A stretch of 64,000 nucleotides of DNA, taken from contig JANRIC010000132.1 of assembly GCA_033765345.1 (NCBI GenBank), forward strand, positions 10,208 to 74,207. The letters are read 5' to 3'. The notes under the pieces are model-generated. The model saw only the letters and a program-made list of their open reading frames with translations, was not told the origin of the DNA and made no database searches. Shown one piece after another: positions 26,465-35,643 of this stretch. The stretch comes from JANRIC01 sp033765345 (GTDB lineage: Bacteria > Bacteroidota > Bacteroidia > Cytophagales > Microscillaceae). Positions within the stretch are counted from its first letter, which is position 1. Every line of letters starts with the position of its first letter. A program made the translations under genes and the position numbers.

Positions 26465-26502
26465 CGGAATGTTTGGACTGCCTGGTCTCTCCAAATATTC
26501 CG
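26465..26502 (+). terminator. Intercistronic hairpin between atpA and atpG
   Basis: Bases 26465-26477 pair with 26490-26502 over 13 bp including one G-U pair, with a 12-base loop. It starts 12 bases after the atpA stop. No T run follows, so it is more likely an mRNA processing or stabilising element than a terminator. Confidence 0.7.
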
Positions 26503-26624
26503 TATTACTAAATAATATACTTAAATAAATTGGTTTTGTGAAAAATAAAACCAAAACCCTTGCAGGAACTTCAAAATCAAATAAATCAATCCTGTTAATT
26601 CAGTAGTTAAATTCTGCTATCATT

Positions 26625-27530
26625 ATGGCAAGCTTAAAAGAAGTCAGAAATCGTATCACTTCGGTAAAATCTACCCAACAAATCACCAAAGCCATGAAAA
26701 TGGTGTCCGCAGCTAAATTACGCCGAGCACAGGACAAAATCATCCAGCTTCGACCTTATGCGGATATGCTGGGAGCTATTCTCCGAAATTTAAGTGCCAG
26801 TATGACTGATGAAGCACTCCAGAGTGTGTTTACCCAAGATCGTAACCCCGAAAAGGTACTTATTGTCGTCATTACCTCAGACCGAGGCCTTTGTGGTGCT
26901 TTTAATGCCAATGTAATCAAAGCCTCCCGTAAATTGGCCGAAACCAAATACGCTGATCAATTAAAAGCTGGAAAACTTAGTTTTTTATTTTTTGGAAAAA
27001 AAGGCTATGATTCCCTGAGAAAACAAGGCTTCCAAAGCTTGGGTAATTTTGTGGATGTATTTCAAAATCTAAGTTTTGAAAAAGTAAAAACCGCAGGTGA
27101 TTATATCCTTGAAGCTTTCAGCAATAAAGAATTTGACCGGGTCGAGCTGGTCTACAACGAATTTAGAAATGTACTGGTTCAGGTAGTGAAATCAACCCAA
27201 CTTTTGCCCGTTCTCAATGAAAACGAGGCTGATCAGAAGAGTTTAATTAAAATCAACACATCCGTAGATTATATTCTTGAGCCTTCCAGAACAGAAATTA
27301 TTGAGGAGCTTATCCCCAAATCCCTCAAAATCCAATTATACAGAGCTGTGCTGGAATCCAATGCCGCCGAACAAGGCGCCCGCATGACTTCTATGGATAA
27401 TGCCACTGAAAATGCAGAATCTCTTTTAAAAGAACTGAAACTGACCTATAACCAAAGCCGCCAAGCTGCCATCACCAAAGAAATTCTTGAAATCGTAGGT
27501 GGCGCAGAAGCTTTGAAAGCCCAATCTTAA
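26625..27530 (+). CDS. atpG: ATP synthase F1 subunit gamma
   Basis: The 301-residue central rotor shaft begins with the conserved MASLKEVRNRITSVKSTQQI and KAMKMVSAAKLRRAQ helix. The middle has VIVITSDRGLCGAFNANV. The C terminus has EQGARMTSMDNATENAESLLKEL and NQSRQAAITKEILEIVGGAEAL, the canonical gamma signature. Length is near the usual 290-300. It closes this operon with a clear terminator, so beta (atpD) and epsilon (atpC) must be elsewhere, as is usual in Bacteroidota. Confidence 0.97.
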   Translation: MASLKEVRNRITSVKSTQQITKAMKMVSAAKLRRAQDKIIQLRPYADMLGAILRNLSASMTDEALQSVFTQDRNPEKVLIVVITSDRGLCGAFNANVIKASRKLAETKYADQLKAGKLSFLFFGKKGYDSLRKQGFQSLGNFVDVFQNLSFEKVKTAGDYILEAFSNKEFDRVELVYNEFRNVLVQVVKSTQLLPVLNENEADQKSLIKINTSVDYILEPSRTEIIEELIPKSLKIQLYRAVLESNAAEQGARMTSMDNATENAESLLKELKLTYNQSRQAAITKEILEIVGGAEALKAQS

Positions 27531-27609
27531 TCCGTTTTTATAGACCTGGTTTCAGACCCAAGCTCTACCTCGTAATTCTGATGTCAATTTAATACTACAA
27601 TACTTCATC

Positions 27610-27634
27610 GCCCACTTAAAAAGTGGGCTTTTTT
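27610..27634 (+). terminator. Rho-independent terminator of the atp operon
   Basis: GCCCACTT (27610-27617) pairs with AAGTGGGC (27621-27628) around a three-base loop, followed by TTTTTTATTTTT. It lies about 80 bases after the atpG stop. Confidence 0.92.
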
Positions 27635-27698
27635 ATTTTTGAATAAAAGCTAAAATACATTATTTTTAGGTTTATTTACGATACAACTGTTTGACCCA

Positions 27699-29483
27699 AT
27701 GCTCAATCCCAAAGAAACTGCCCTCAAACTCCCTCACAATCCTGGCGTATATCGCTTTTATGACCATGAAGATACACTCTTGTACGTGGGTAAAGCCAAA
27801 GATCTCAAAAACAGAGTAAGCAGCTATTTTAATCAATCAGCCACCCATAACCGCAAAACCCAAAAATTAGTATCACAGATCGCCCGTATAGAATATACCC
27901 TGGTAAATACCGAGTTTGATGCCCTTCTACTTGAAAATAACCTGATCAAAACACACCAACCCAAATACAATATCCTCCTTAAAGACGACAAAACATTTCC
28001 CTACATCTGTATTACCAAAGAACGTTTTCCCAAAGTCCTCGTTACGCGTACTTTAGACCGATCTTTGGGCAAATTTTATGGACCTTACAGCAATGTCAAA
28101 GCAATGTATACAGTACTTGAACTGGTAAAAGAGCTTTACACCATCCGTACTTGCCATCTCAACCTCAGCGAAGAAAATATCCGGGACGCCAAATTTAAAG
28201 TATGTCTGGAATACCATATCGGTAATTGCAAAGGACCTTGCGAAGGATTACAAACTGAAATAGACTACCAAAAAGACATAGACCAAGTCCATCAAATACT
28301 CAAGGGCGATGTGTCTATAGTAAAATCCTACTTTACTGAAAAGATGATGGAAACTGCTCAAAACCTCGAGTTTGAAAAAGCAGCCGAATACAAAGAAAAA
28401 CTGGCAAGTTTAGAAAAATTCCAAAGCAAATCTTTAGTCGCAAACCCTAATATCCGTGATGTAGACGTGTTTTCTATCATTTCTGATGAAAAAACGGCTT
28501 TTATCAATTACCTCAAAATTAAGGATGGTGCCATCATTCATACTCATAATTTTGAACTGAAAAAAAAACTCGACGAACCCGACGAAGAAATACTGACTCT
28601 CGTAGTACTGGATGCCCGCAATGAATTCAATAGCCAGGCAACTGAGATTATTACCAATATTCCACTACAAATCAACCTTGACCAGACCGAAAACACCATC
28701 CCAAAAATCGGAGACAAAAAGAAACTCCTCGATTTATCTCTCAAAAATACGTTTTACCTCAAACGTGATAAAGAGAGAAAGCTTCTCAACCAACAAAAAA
28801 AAGATACTGGTGTAGCTGTACTCGAGTTGCAGAAGATTCTGAATATGTCAAAACCTCCCATTCACATCGAGTGCTTTGATAATTCTAATATCCAGGGTAC
28901 CAATCCGGTCGCTTCCATGGTCTATTTCCAAAATGGCCGCCCACTGAAAAAAGAATATCGGCATTTCAATATCAAAACTGTAATAGGTCCAGACGATTTT
29001 TCTTCTATGAATGAAATCGTATCCCGTCGATATCGCCGCCAATTAGACGAAAATAAAGAACTTCCCGACCTGATCATCATCGACGGTGGCAAAGGGCAAC
29101 TTAACGCAGCTTGTCAGGCACTCAAAGACCTGAATCTTTATGGACAAATGAAGATCATCGGCATCGCCAAAAGACTGGAAGAAATTTATCTGCCTCAAGA
29201 TGATATTCCTTTGCACATTCACAAAAAATCACCCGCACTCAAGCTCATCCAACAGGCAAGGGATGAAGCACACCGCTTTGCTATTGAATTTCATCGGCTC
29301 AAACGCAGTAAAAATAGCATTCAAAGTCAATTGGAAGAAATTAAAGGCATTGGTGCAGCAACCGTAGAAAAGCTCCTCCAGCATTTTAAATCCATCAAAA
29401 AAATCAAGGAAAGTACCCCCGAGGAAATCGCCGAAATCGTGGGAATGGCAAAAGCTCAATTGATCAAAGAATCTTTAAAGTAA
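27699..29483 (+). CDS. uvrC: Excinuclease ABC subunit C
   Basis: The 594-residue product is full-length UvrC, the dual-incision nuclease of nucleotide excision repair. The N-terminal GIY-YIG nuclease shows PGVYRFY and LLYVGKAKDLKNRV, with DDKTFPYICIT further on. A UvrB-binding UVR motif lies around FEKAAEYKEKLASLEKFQ. The C-terminal RNase H-like nuclease has IECFDNSNIQGTNPVASMVYF and LIIDGGKGQL, and the end has two helix-hairpin-helix units (LEEIKGIGAATVEKLLQHF and EEIAEIVGMAKAQ). It is a single-gene unit with a terminator just past the stop. Confidence 0.97.
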   Translation: MLNPKETALKLPHNPGVYRFYDHEDTLLYVGKAKDLKNRVSSYFNQSATHNRKTQKLVSQIARIEYTLVNTEFDALLLENNLIKTHQPKYNILLKDDKTFPYICITKERFPKVLVTRTLDRSLGKFYGPYSNVKAMYTVLELVKELYTIRTCHLNLSEENIRDAKFKVCLEYHIGNCKGPCEGLQTEIDYQKDIDQVHQILKGDVSIVKSYFTEKMMETAQNLEFEKAAEYKEKLASLEKFQSKSLVANPNIRDVDVFSIISDEKTAFINYLKIKDGAIIHTHNFELKKKLDEPDEEILTLVVLDARNEFNSQATEIITNIPLQINLDQTENTIPKIGDKKKLLDLSLKNTFYLKRDKERKLLNQQKKDTGVAVLELQKILNMSKPPIHIECFDNSNIQGTNPVASMVYFQNGRPLKKEYRHFNIKTVIGPDDFSSMNEIVSRRYRRQLDENKELPDLIIIDGGKGQLNAACQALKDLNLYGQMKIIGIAKRLEEIYLPQDDIPLHIHKKSPALKLIQQARDEAHRFAIEFHRLKRSKNSIQSQLEEIKGIGAATVEKLLQHFKSIKKIKESTPEEIAEIVGMAKAQLIKESLK

Positions 29484-29506
29484 AAAGGAGGCTTGCGGCC
29501 TCCTTT
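29484..29506. terminator. Bidirectional terminator between uvrC and gldN
   Basis: AAAGGAGGC (29484-29492) pairs with GCCTCCTTT (29498-29506) around a five-base loop. The A and T flanks allow it to work for both the plus-strand uvrC and the minus-strand gld operon. Confidence 0.88.
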
Positions 29507-29531
29507 GAAATCATATATCACATCAAGTTTT

Positions 29532-30371
29532 CTAAAATTCCCATAAATTATGCTCAAACTCCATCAAGTCATACTCGATTTTTTGAGACATATAAAGCAC
29601 TCGCTTAGCTGCCCCAGGATCATCACCGTATTCGTCATTGATGATAGAAATTACTTCTTTATCATCTGGATTAGACACCTTAAAGATACGTGAGCTAAAC
29701 AAACGCAAATCAAAAGCATCCGCAAGTGATACGTGACGACGAGGATTGGAAGGGTTGTACCAGAAAGCTCTCAGATCTTCAAAAGTACCTTTTTCCTGAG
29801 ATTCATTGTAGGTTTCTTTGAAATAATTGTATAAATCCTTAAACTTAAAAGTAGCAAAAGGCACATCTCCCATTTCTGTTTCAGGGTTAGTTCCCTGAGG
29901 AATTACCATCGTAATAGACTGAATATCCCAGTACATTCTGGAACGACGACGGTCAAAAATCAAATCTTCTTTCATCTCAAGAACATACAACTGAGAAGGA
30001 GTAATATTTACGGAATCCTGAAATTGGTCATCCCAGTATTTCAGGTTTTTCATAAAGTCCTCTACTTCCATGGGCTCTTCAAAACTTGTCAGACGAGGAC
30101 TAGTCTTGTTGTAATAAGGCTGAACCTTTTTCTCTTGTACGGCATCAATGATTACCTTGGTAATCTCATTTTGGTAGGAGAAAAACGGTTTATTCTGTTT
30201 TTCCAACAGGTTAACTCTACGCCAAATCGTAGTTCTGTACATAACATCCGACTCAAGAATGGGTCGTACTGAGTTGGGGTTATACCCTTGAGGACCAATT
30301 TGAGCAAACGAAAGGTCAGCAAGTGCAAACACCAGGAATAAAACTGCACTAACACTTATTATTCTTTTCAT
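29532..30371 (-). CDS. gldN: Gliding motility/type IX secretion protein GldN
   Basis: The 279-residue product has a signal peptide (SAVLFLVFALADLSFAQ) and the GldN/PorN hallmarks: VMYRTTIWRRVNLLEKQNKPFF, followed by a mixed alpha/beta domain and a late IINDEYGDDPGAAKRVLYMSQKIEYDLMEFEHNLWEF end. GldN forms the periplasmic ring with the lipoprotein GldK that lies under the outer membrane translocon. It is last in the porP-gldK-gldL-gldM-gldN order; a hairpin separates it from gldM, and a strong terminator follows it. Confidence 0.95.
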   Translation of the reverse strand: MKRIISVSAVLFLVFALADLSFAQIGPQGYNPNSVRPILESDVMYRTTIWRRVNLLEKQNKPFFSYQNEITKVIIDAVQEKKVQPYYNKTSPRLTSFEEPMEVEDFMKNLKYWDDQFQDSVNITPSQLYVLEMKEDLIFDRRRSRMYWDIQSITMVIPQGTNPETEMGDVPFATFKFKDLYNYFKETYNESQEKGTFEDLRAFWYNPSNPRRHVSLADAFDLRLFSSRIFKVSNPDDKEVISIINDEYGDDPGAAKRVLYMSQKIEYDLMEFEHNLWEF

Positions 30372-30406
30372 AATACTAAATAGAAAATATTTGTTTTTAT
30401 AAAATA

Positions 30407-30435
30407 TGCCACTTGAAGAACGAATCCAAGTGGCA
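30407..30435 (-). terminator. Hairpin between gldM and gldN
   Basis: TGCCACTTG (30407-30415) pairs perfectly with CAAGTGGCA (30427-30435). On the minus strand the stem is followed by an A/T-rich tract beginning TATTTTAT. It sits between cotranscribed genes, so partial termination or RNA processing is likely. Confidence 0.65.
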
Positions 30436-30475
30436 AATATTTTAGATTTTAGTCCCCTGCCGAAATAAACAAGCC

Positions 30476-32104
30476 TTAGTTTACAAAGAAACTAATCAAG
30501 CGATTACGAATATTATTAACAGGGATAATCTCACCTCTTGAATTTACCCTTTGAACAGCCTCTACTTTCACCTGAAAGCCATCCCCAGGCTTAGACTGAA
30601 ACTGAGCCATATTGATAGCACCAGAAGCGAAAGTCTGTGTGGCAATTGCTCTACCAGCTCTAAACTGCCTTACAGTAACATTGCTCACTTTATAATTAGC
30701 CTCATTGGGTAGAGTATTCTTAAAAGTTTCATCAGCTTCTGCTTGTATACTTAAACCAGGAATATTACCTGGAATAGGCTGCTCATTATTGATACGAGCA
30801 CTTCCTTGACGGTTACTCAGGTATACATCCGGTGGAGGCACAGGATTCACTCTAAATTCGGCTGTACCGATAGGTTTACCACCACTACTCACAGAGAGAG
30901 TAAGCGCACCTACATCACGAGGATAAATAGTAACCTCGCCTGATTTTCCGCCAGGTACTGCTGAACCGTTATTTACACCAAAAGATGGGTTATAGTTAGC
31001 TCCCAAAGCTGGTACAGAAGTCTCAAGCGGATTGGCACAACCTTGATACAAGGGGAATTTACTTTTAGAAAGCACCAGAAGTACGGGTTCTACTACGGTA
31101 TAATCCTTATTAAATGTAAAAGTAGTATCCTTGCCTCTAATTTTAATTTTGATTTCACCTTTCCATTTCTGATCTCCTTTCCCGCTTGCAGGGATTTTTA
31201 CTTCTCCAATACCGTCTTTTACACGGATAGGGCTTCCATTTACAAACATCTTTACGTCTGTTTTAGAAGAAGTAGCCGTCAAGAACATAGTCGCTGTATA
31301 TTCAGTACCACGCGCTACGGTATTGGCGTCCGCAGAGGCGGTAGCATACACTTTGTCAAACTTTACCTCATTACTTAGATCACCAGCACCCAGTTTTTTC
31401 AAAACTTCCTGCTCGTATCGGATTACTTCGGCTTGTTTTTGTGTAAGTACTGCCAGCGCAGCCACTACGGGAGTTTGTCCAAAGTTAGCTTGTGCAAAAT
31501 CTTTATCTCGTTGAACGGCATCATTTTGATACAAAGGATTGTATTTATTACCGATAGCCAAGAGCGGAAAAGGTCCGCCTTCTGCCATTTTATCTTTTGT
31601 ATCGGGCTTAACAAAACCCAGGTCTCCATAATCTCTGTAAAGATCTTCTACAAACCCGTTCAGAAGTTTTTCAAGGTTATAGCCTTGTCCATTTTTGGAG
31701 CCTTCCCTACCGATCATATAAGTCTCTACCTTAGTTTCTTCCTTGGGGTTTTTTACACTCCCAGTTTTTGGGTCAAGCCCTTCTCCGGCTTCTGTAATTA
31801 GGGTTCTTTTGATTTTATCAATTTCACCGATCAATTTGGAAGTTTTCTTTTTAAGTTCGTCTGCTCTACGAATAGCTCTTTGCCCGTCAGCAGAGTTACC
31901 TTCCTTCTTAACTTTTTCTTTCAAAGCCTGTAAAGCTTGCGTACTTGCTTCTTTCTGTGATTCCAGTGAGTGTTCCAAAGATTGATTCAAGAAAATAAAT
32001 TTATCAATAATGGATGAGCTCACCTGGAGTGCTAGAAGTGCTGTGAGTACCAAGTACATCAAATTGATCATTCGCTGTCTTGGTGTCTGTTTTCCACCGG
32101 CCAT
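30476..32104 (-). CDS. gldM: Gliding motility/type IX secretion motor protein GldM
   Basis: The 542-residue product begins GGKQTPRQRMINLMYLVLTALLALQVSSSIIDKF, whose hydrophobic part is the single transmembrane helix of GldM/PorM. The remainder is periplasmic and built of a helical domain (about 35-220) and beta-rich Ig-like domains (about 225-540; for example KGDQKWKGEIKIKIRGKD and EFRVNPVPPPDVYLSNR). GldM pairs with GldL to form the proton-driven rotary motor and reaches the GldK/N ring. Size and layout match the family (~510-540 residues). It starts 50 bases after gldL. Confidence 0.96.
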   Translation of the reverse strand: MAGGKQTPRQRMINLMYLVLTALLALQVSSSIIDKFIFLNQSLEHSLESQKEASTQALQALKEKVKKEGNSADGQRAIRRADELKKKTSKLIGEIDKIKRTLITEAGEGLDPKTGSVKNPKEETKVETYMIGREGSKNGQGYNLEKLLNGFVEDLYRDYGDLGFVKPDTKDKMAEGGPFPLLAIGNKYNPLYQNDAVQRDKDFAQANFGQTPVVAALAVLTQKQAEVIRYEQEVLKKLGAGDLSNEVKFDKVYATASADANTVARGTEYTATMFLTATSSKTDVKMFVNGSPIRVKDGIGEVKIPASGKGDQKWKGEIKIKIRGKDTTFTFNKDYTVVEPVLLVLSKSKFPLYQGCANPLETSVPALGANYNPSFGVNNGSAVPGGKSGEVTIYPRDVGALTLSVSSGGKPIGTAEFRVNPVPPPDVYLSNRQGSARINNEQPIPGNIPGLSIQAEADETFKNTLPNEANYKVSNVTVRQFRAGRAIATQTFASGAINMAQFQSKPGDGFQVKVEAVQRVNSRGEIIPVNNIRNRLISFFVN

Positions 32105-32154
32105 ATTGTATTAATTTTATTAGTTTAACCATGAATTAGTTTAATACAACAAAA

Positions 32155-32997
32155 TTAGCCTTTCATAGCAGTAAGCATACCACCATAGACTTTATTAAGA
32201 GCGGTCAGATTGGTAGTAAGAGAAGAGAGTTCTTCTTTGAATTTCTGCGTATCTTTACTGGCATTCGCAACATTTTGCATGGCTACGGCAAGGCTGCTGT
32301 AGAAATCATTCATAGCTTTAACGTGTTTGCTTGCGCTACGCAATTCTACTTCATAAACAGCATTTAGCTCAGTCAAATTTTTAGTAAGGCTTTGTACTTG
32401 TGCATGGTAAGCTTTGGCATCTTTAGAAGCACTAGCCATTTCGCTCATTGCACTGATGGTAGAAGAATAAGATTTATTCATTTCTACAATGGCATTAGAA
32501 GCTAATTTAACGTTTTTAGCGTATTCACTGGTAGCCACAGAAGCATCTGCCAATTGAGTCATTTTAGCCACATTGTCGGCTAGTTGTTGCATTCCTTGTC
32601 CCAGCCCCTGAATTTTATCGGGAGTGATCGAGTTTGCCAATTGGTTTTCAATAGCAGCTAATTTAGCAGCAGTGGCCTCATCTCTTGGAGTAGTACTAGT
32701 AGTTTGAGGGAGATTTTTAGTAAGATCGATGGCATCGCCTTTGTAGTTTTCATCCAATTGAGGATACAATCTGGACCAATCAGGACGGGGAGCATCTGGG
32801 TGAATAGGTTCAAATCCACCAAGGAAGAAGATCACGGCTTCGGTAACCATCCCTACGGTCAACATCTCTGCTGCTCCTGGCAAGTGCAAAATTTTAAACA
32901 AAGCTCCTAAGATTACCACACCAGCTCCGATACTCGTTACCTTGGGAACGATATAAACGTAGATGTAGTCGAGAGTACTCATTTTTTTCGCGCTCAT
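32155..32997 (-). CDS. gldL: Gliding motility/type IX secretion motor protein GldL
   Basis: The 280-residue product has two N-terminal transmembrane helices (about 17-36 and 44-61: VTSIGAGVVILGALFKIL and MLTVGMVTEAVIFFLGGF). The acidic residue E53 inside the second helix corresponds to the position proposed to carry protons in the GldL motor. A long cytoplasmic helical tail with repeated ANMAKMTQLADASVA- and LTKNLTELNAVY-like segments follows, forming coiled coils. GldL works with GldM as inner-membrane motor. It lies between gldK and gldM in the conserved order. Confidence 0.95.
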   Translation of the reverse strand: MSAKKMSTLDYIYVYIVPKVTSIGAGVVILGALFKILHLPGAAEMLTVGMVTEAVIFFLGGFEPIHPDAPRPDWSRLYPQLDENYKGDAIDLTKNLPQTTSTTPRDEATAAKLAAIENQLANSITPDKIQGLGQGMQQLADNVAKMTQLADASVATSEYAKNVKLASNAIVEMNKSYSSTISAMSEMASASKDAKAYHAQVQSLTKNLTELNAVYEVELRSASKHVKAMNDFYSSLAVAMQNVANASKDTQKFKEELSSLTTNLTALNKVYGGMLTAMKG

Positions 32998-33088
32998 TTC
33001 AGTAAAAGTTTAGATTTAGTTTATTAGTAAATTGAATTAGAATATGTAATTCTATATAGTAAAAGGTGTATGAAATAGCCTTAATAAG

Positions 33089-33118
33089 CAATAGCGAACA
33101 CTAATTGTTTCGCTATTG
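33089..33118 (-). terminator. Hairpin between gldK and gldL
   Basis: CAATAGCGAA (33089-33098) pairs perfectly with TTCGCTATTG (33109-33118) around a 10-base loop. It has no T tract on the minus-strand exit side, so it is more likely an RNA processing or stability element in the gld message than a true terminator. Confidence 0.6.
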
Positions 33119-33132
33119 ACTGGAGTTTTCTA

Positions 33133-34317
33133 TTAAAAATAACCGGATGATCTTCCCAAGTTGGTTACTACGCAACGGAATCCGATAGAGCTGGAAGCTG
33201 AATCCCAGTGTTGGAAAGTACGAGTACCAGTTTCGCAGTAGTAAGCAATATCTTTCCAGGAACCACCGCGAACAACGCGTCTGTTATTGGGGTTGCGGTC
33301 ATTCAATCCATTTTGAGTAATAGGTGGGTTATAAACAGGGTTCATATCCCAAACCACAGGCACAGATGATTCATAATAAGCATCCAACACCCATTCGGCC
33401 ACATTACCTGCCATATCATAAATTCCATAGTCATTAGGGAAGTATTGAGCAACTGGTCCGGTGTAGGCAAAACCATCATCGTAATAGTTACCACGACCGG
33501 GTTTAAAGTTAGCGAGCATACAACCCAGTGTATTTCTTAAATAAGGGCTTCCCCAGGGATATTTTGCCATATCACGGCCACCACGGGAGGCGTATTCCCA
33601 TTCGGCTTCGGTAGGAAGGCGGAAGCGAGGCGCAGGATATTTTTCTTCTTCAACGTTTCTTTTGTAATAGTTGAGGTGTTCTGTTCTCCACTGACAAAAG
33701 AAGCGGGCAGCTTGCCAGTCAACTCCTACAACTGGATAATCATCAAAAGCTGGGTGCATGTAATAATACTCCATCAGAGGATCTCCCATGTGGTGGGCAT
33801 AATCATAGCGCCAACGAGTAGTATCAGGATACATTTCTTTCATTACCCGGATGGAGTCAGGTCTTACCGGTGTGCCATTCATCATAAACATACGGTCAAG
33901 TACCTGCTGTACATAATCCTCTGGCAATTCTTCATCATTGGATTGACGACCTTCGGAATAAGCGAGTAATACATCGGTAAATAATCGGTATTGATTATTG
34001 GTAATCTCAGTTTCATCCATAAAGAAGGCACTAATGGTGATCTGCTTGTTGAAGTTAATCTGAGTAGTAGGCACGTCTTGGTCTGCCTGGCCCATATGGA
34101 AAGTACCGTTAGGTACCTGAACCATACCCGTGGGGATGTATTGTGCATCATAAGGACGGGTATCATAGTAGGAATTTATTTCACCTGCTGACCCATCAAT
34201 TCTATCCGTCAAACTTTCCTCACCACGTTTTCTAAAGAGAAAACAACCTTGCAGTAAGAAGGAAGTCGCTACGAAAGTAATTAATAAAGCTTTGTAACGA
34301 GAATTAACTTTATTCAT
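33133..34317 (-). CDS. gldK: Gliding motility/type IX secretion lipoprotein GldK
   Basis: The product from the ATG at 34317 has ~394 residues. A signal sequence ends in the lipobox LLQGC (C25), so it is a lipoprotein of the outer membrane. The rest is a formylglycine-generating-enzyme (sulfatase-modifying) fold without its usual role: VPNGTFHMGQAD, FFMDETEITNNQYRLF, PVVGVDWQAARFFCQWR, FRLPTEAEWEYASRGG and the VVRGGSWKDIAYYCETGTR end. GldK/PorK forms the ring with GldN. A TTG four codons earlier is a less likely start. It follows porP/sprF after a 230-base gap. Confidence 0.95.
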   Translation of the reverse strand: MNKVNSRYKALLITFVATSFLLQGCFLFRKRGEESLTDRIDGSAGEINSYYDTRPYDAQYIPTGMVQVPNGTFHMGQADQDVPTTQINFNKQITISAFFMDETEITNNQYRLFTDVLLAYSEGRQSNDEELPEDYVQQVLDRMFMMNGTPVRPDSIRVMKEMYPDTTRWRYDYAHHMGDPLMEYYYMHPAFDDYPVVGVDWQAARFFCQWRTEHLNYYKRNVEEEKYPAPRFRLPTEAEWEYASRGGRDMAKYPWGSPYLRNTLGCMLANFKPGRGNYYDDGFAYTGPVAQYFPNDYGIYDMAGNVAEWVLDAYYESSVPVVWDMNPVYNPPITQNGLNDRNPNNRRVVRGGSWKDIAYYCETGTRTFQHWDSASSSIGFRCVVTNLGRSSGYF

Positions 34318-34558
34318 AACACCAAACAAAATTTATTATTTATTATTTTAGTTTATTTGTTGAATTTTAATTTTCTTAAGAGTTAAGGAATATTCAATTA
34401 TTGTACTGTTCATGCACGATACAAACATCGTACTAAAATAATTACGGTAGCAAAATTAGCAAAATATGAATTACCTTTTTCAAAATTTCGGAATATATAT
34501 GCCTGATTTATTCACTCTCGCAATTATAACGGTTTATTCTATAAATTATTTCAGTTTT

Positions 34559-35554
34559 TTAATATTTAGATCTAGGTGTTCCAATTTTAGCCGGTAGCAA
34601 AGGAAGCGACACGGGTAAATCATAAGAAATAGATATTTCGTGTGAAGTAGGTTGTTTGGCATTCTGCCCAGAAAACACATAATCAAAACTATAATTTAGT
34701 TTTATGTTGTGTTGTACTTTCTTATTTTTTCTTTTCAGATTTCGGGGAACGTTTACCCCTAAAATTACATTGGCTGATTCTTCATTTCTAAACGTGCTTC
34801 CTACCCAAAAAGTATCATCATAAGTAAATAGCCCTCCTACATCAAAAGAATATTCAATAAATGCGTCTGTTTTGAATAAAAATGTAGGGGTAAAAATCAG
34901 AGAACGCCTACTTCGGGGAGCAATTTCAAAATTATAGCCTCCAAAGATGTAAATATTATTGGTAAGTGCTTGTTGATTTAATGCATCCCCAAAATTGAAT
35001 TCGGATTTTGCCAAATGGTTTGCACTTATACTGGCAAACATTTTCTCTGAATGATAATATATGCCCACAGCCAAATCAGGTTTTAGTACGGCTTCGCTGC
35101 CGCTGATCTCAAAAGGGTCTCCGTCGTCTCGGAAGCGATATTTGTCAAAATCCACGATTTTGGTATATAATCCGCCTCTTAATCCAAAGGAGAGTTTGGA
35201 TTCATCAGATAGAGTAACGTGATAAGCATAGGAAAGTTGCAATTCAACATTATTTAAGGCTCCTATATTATCATTCACTACGTGTAATCCGATTCCACTT
35301 TTGAATTTGGGCAAAAAGGTATTAAAGCTCAGTACTTGCGTACTGGGTGCGCTGCCGTCGTCAAATGTAGAATTATATCCCGCCCATTGACTGCGATGTA
35401 TGAGGGAAAGTTTAGTATTGCCTTCCACTCCGGCAAAAGCTGGGTTGAAATACAACTGATTAAACAGGTATTGGGTAAATTGGGCATCTTGTTGTGCTCG
35501 GGCTAAGGTGAACACAGCGAAGAAAAAGATTAGTGTAAAACAAGTCTTTCTCAT
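34559..35554 (-). CDS. porP: PorP/SprF-family type IX secretion outer membrane protein
   Basis: The 331-residue product has a signal peptide (LIFFFAVFTLARAQQ) and the family signature QDAQFTQYLFNQLYFNPAFAG at the start of the mature protein, followed by SLIHRSQWAG. The rest is a beta-barrel pattern of aromatic-rich strands. PorP/SprF proteins are accessory outer membrane proteins that anchor secreted proteins and, in the por/gld operon, are needed for secretion. Upstream placement next to gldK gives the porP-K-L-M-N order known from Porphyromonas gingivalis. Confidence 0.93.
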   Translation of the reverse strand: MRKTCFTLIFFFAVFTLARAQQDAQFTQYLFNQLYFNPAFAGVEGNTKLSLIHRSQWAGYNSTFDDGSAPSTQVLSFNTFLPKFKSGIGLHVVNDNIGALNNVELQLSYAYHVTLSDESKLSFGLRGGLYTKIVDFDKYRFRDDGDPFEISGSEAVLKPDLAVGIYYHSEKMFASISANHLAKSEFNFGDALNQQALTNNIYIFGGYNFEIAPRSRRSLIFTPTFLFKTDAFIEYSFDVGGLFTYDDTFWVGSTFRNEESANVILGVNVPRNLKRKNKKVQHNIKLNYSFDYVFSGQNAKQPTSHEISISYDLPVSLPLLPAKIGTPRSKY

Positions 35555-35643
35555 GGGCGAAATTATTCTTGATTAAAAAACAGATGTTTGAAAAATTAAA
35601 TCTATAACATCAAAATATCTGTTTTAAGTTTTGTGCATACAAT

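Noticed and set aside
26530..26554. TTGGTTTT/AAAACCAA hairpin between atpA and atpG
   Set aside because: It is AT-rich with an 8-bp stem and no T run, likely by chance next to the stronger hairpin at 26465-26502.
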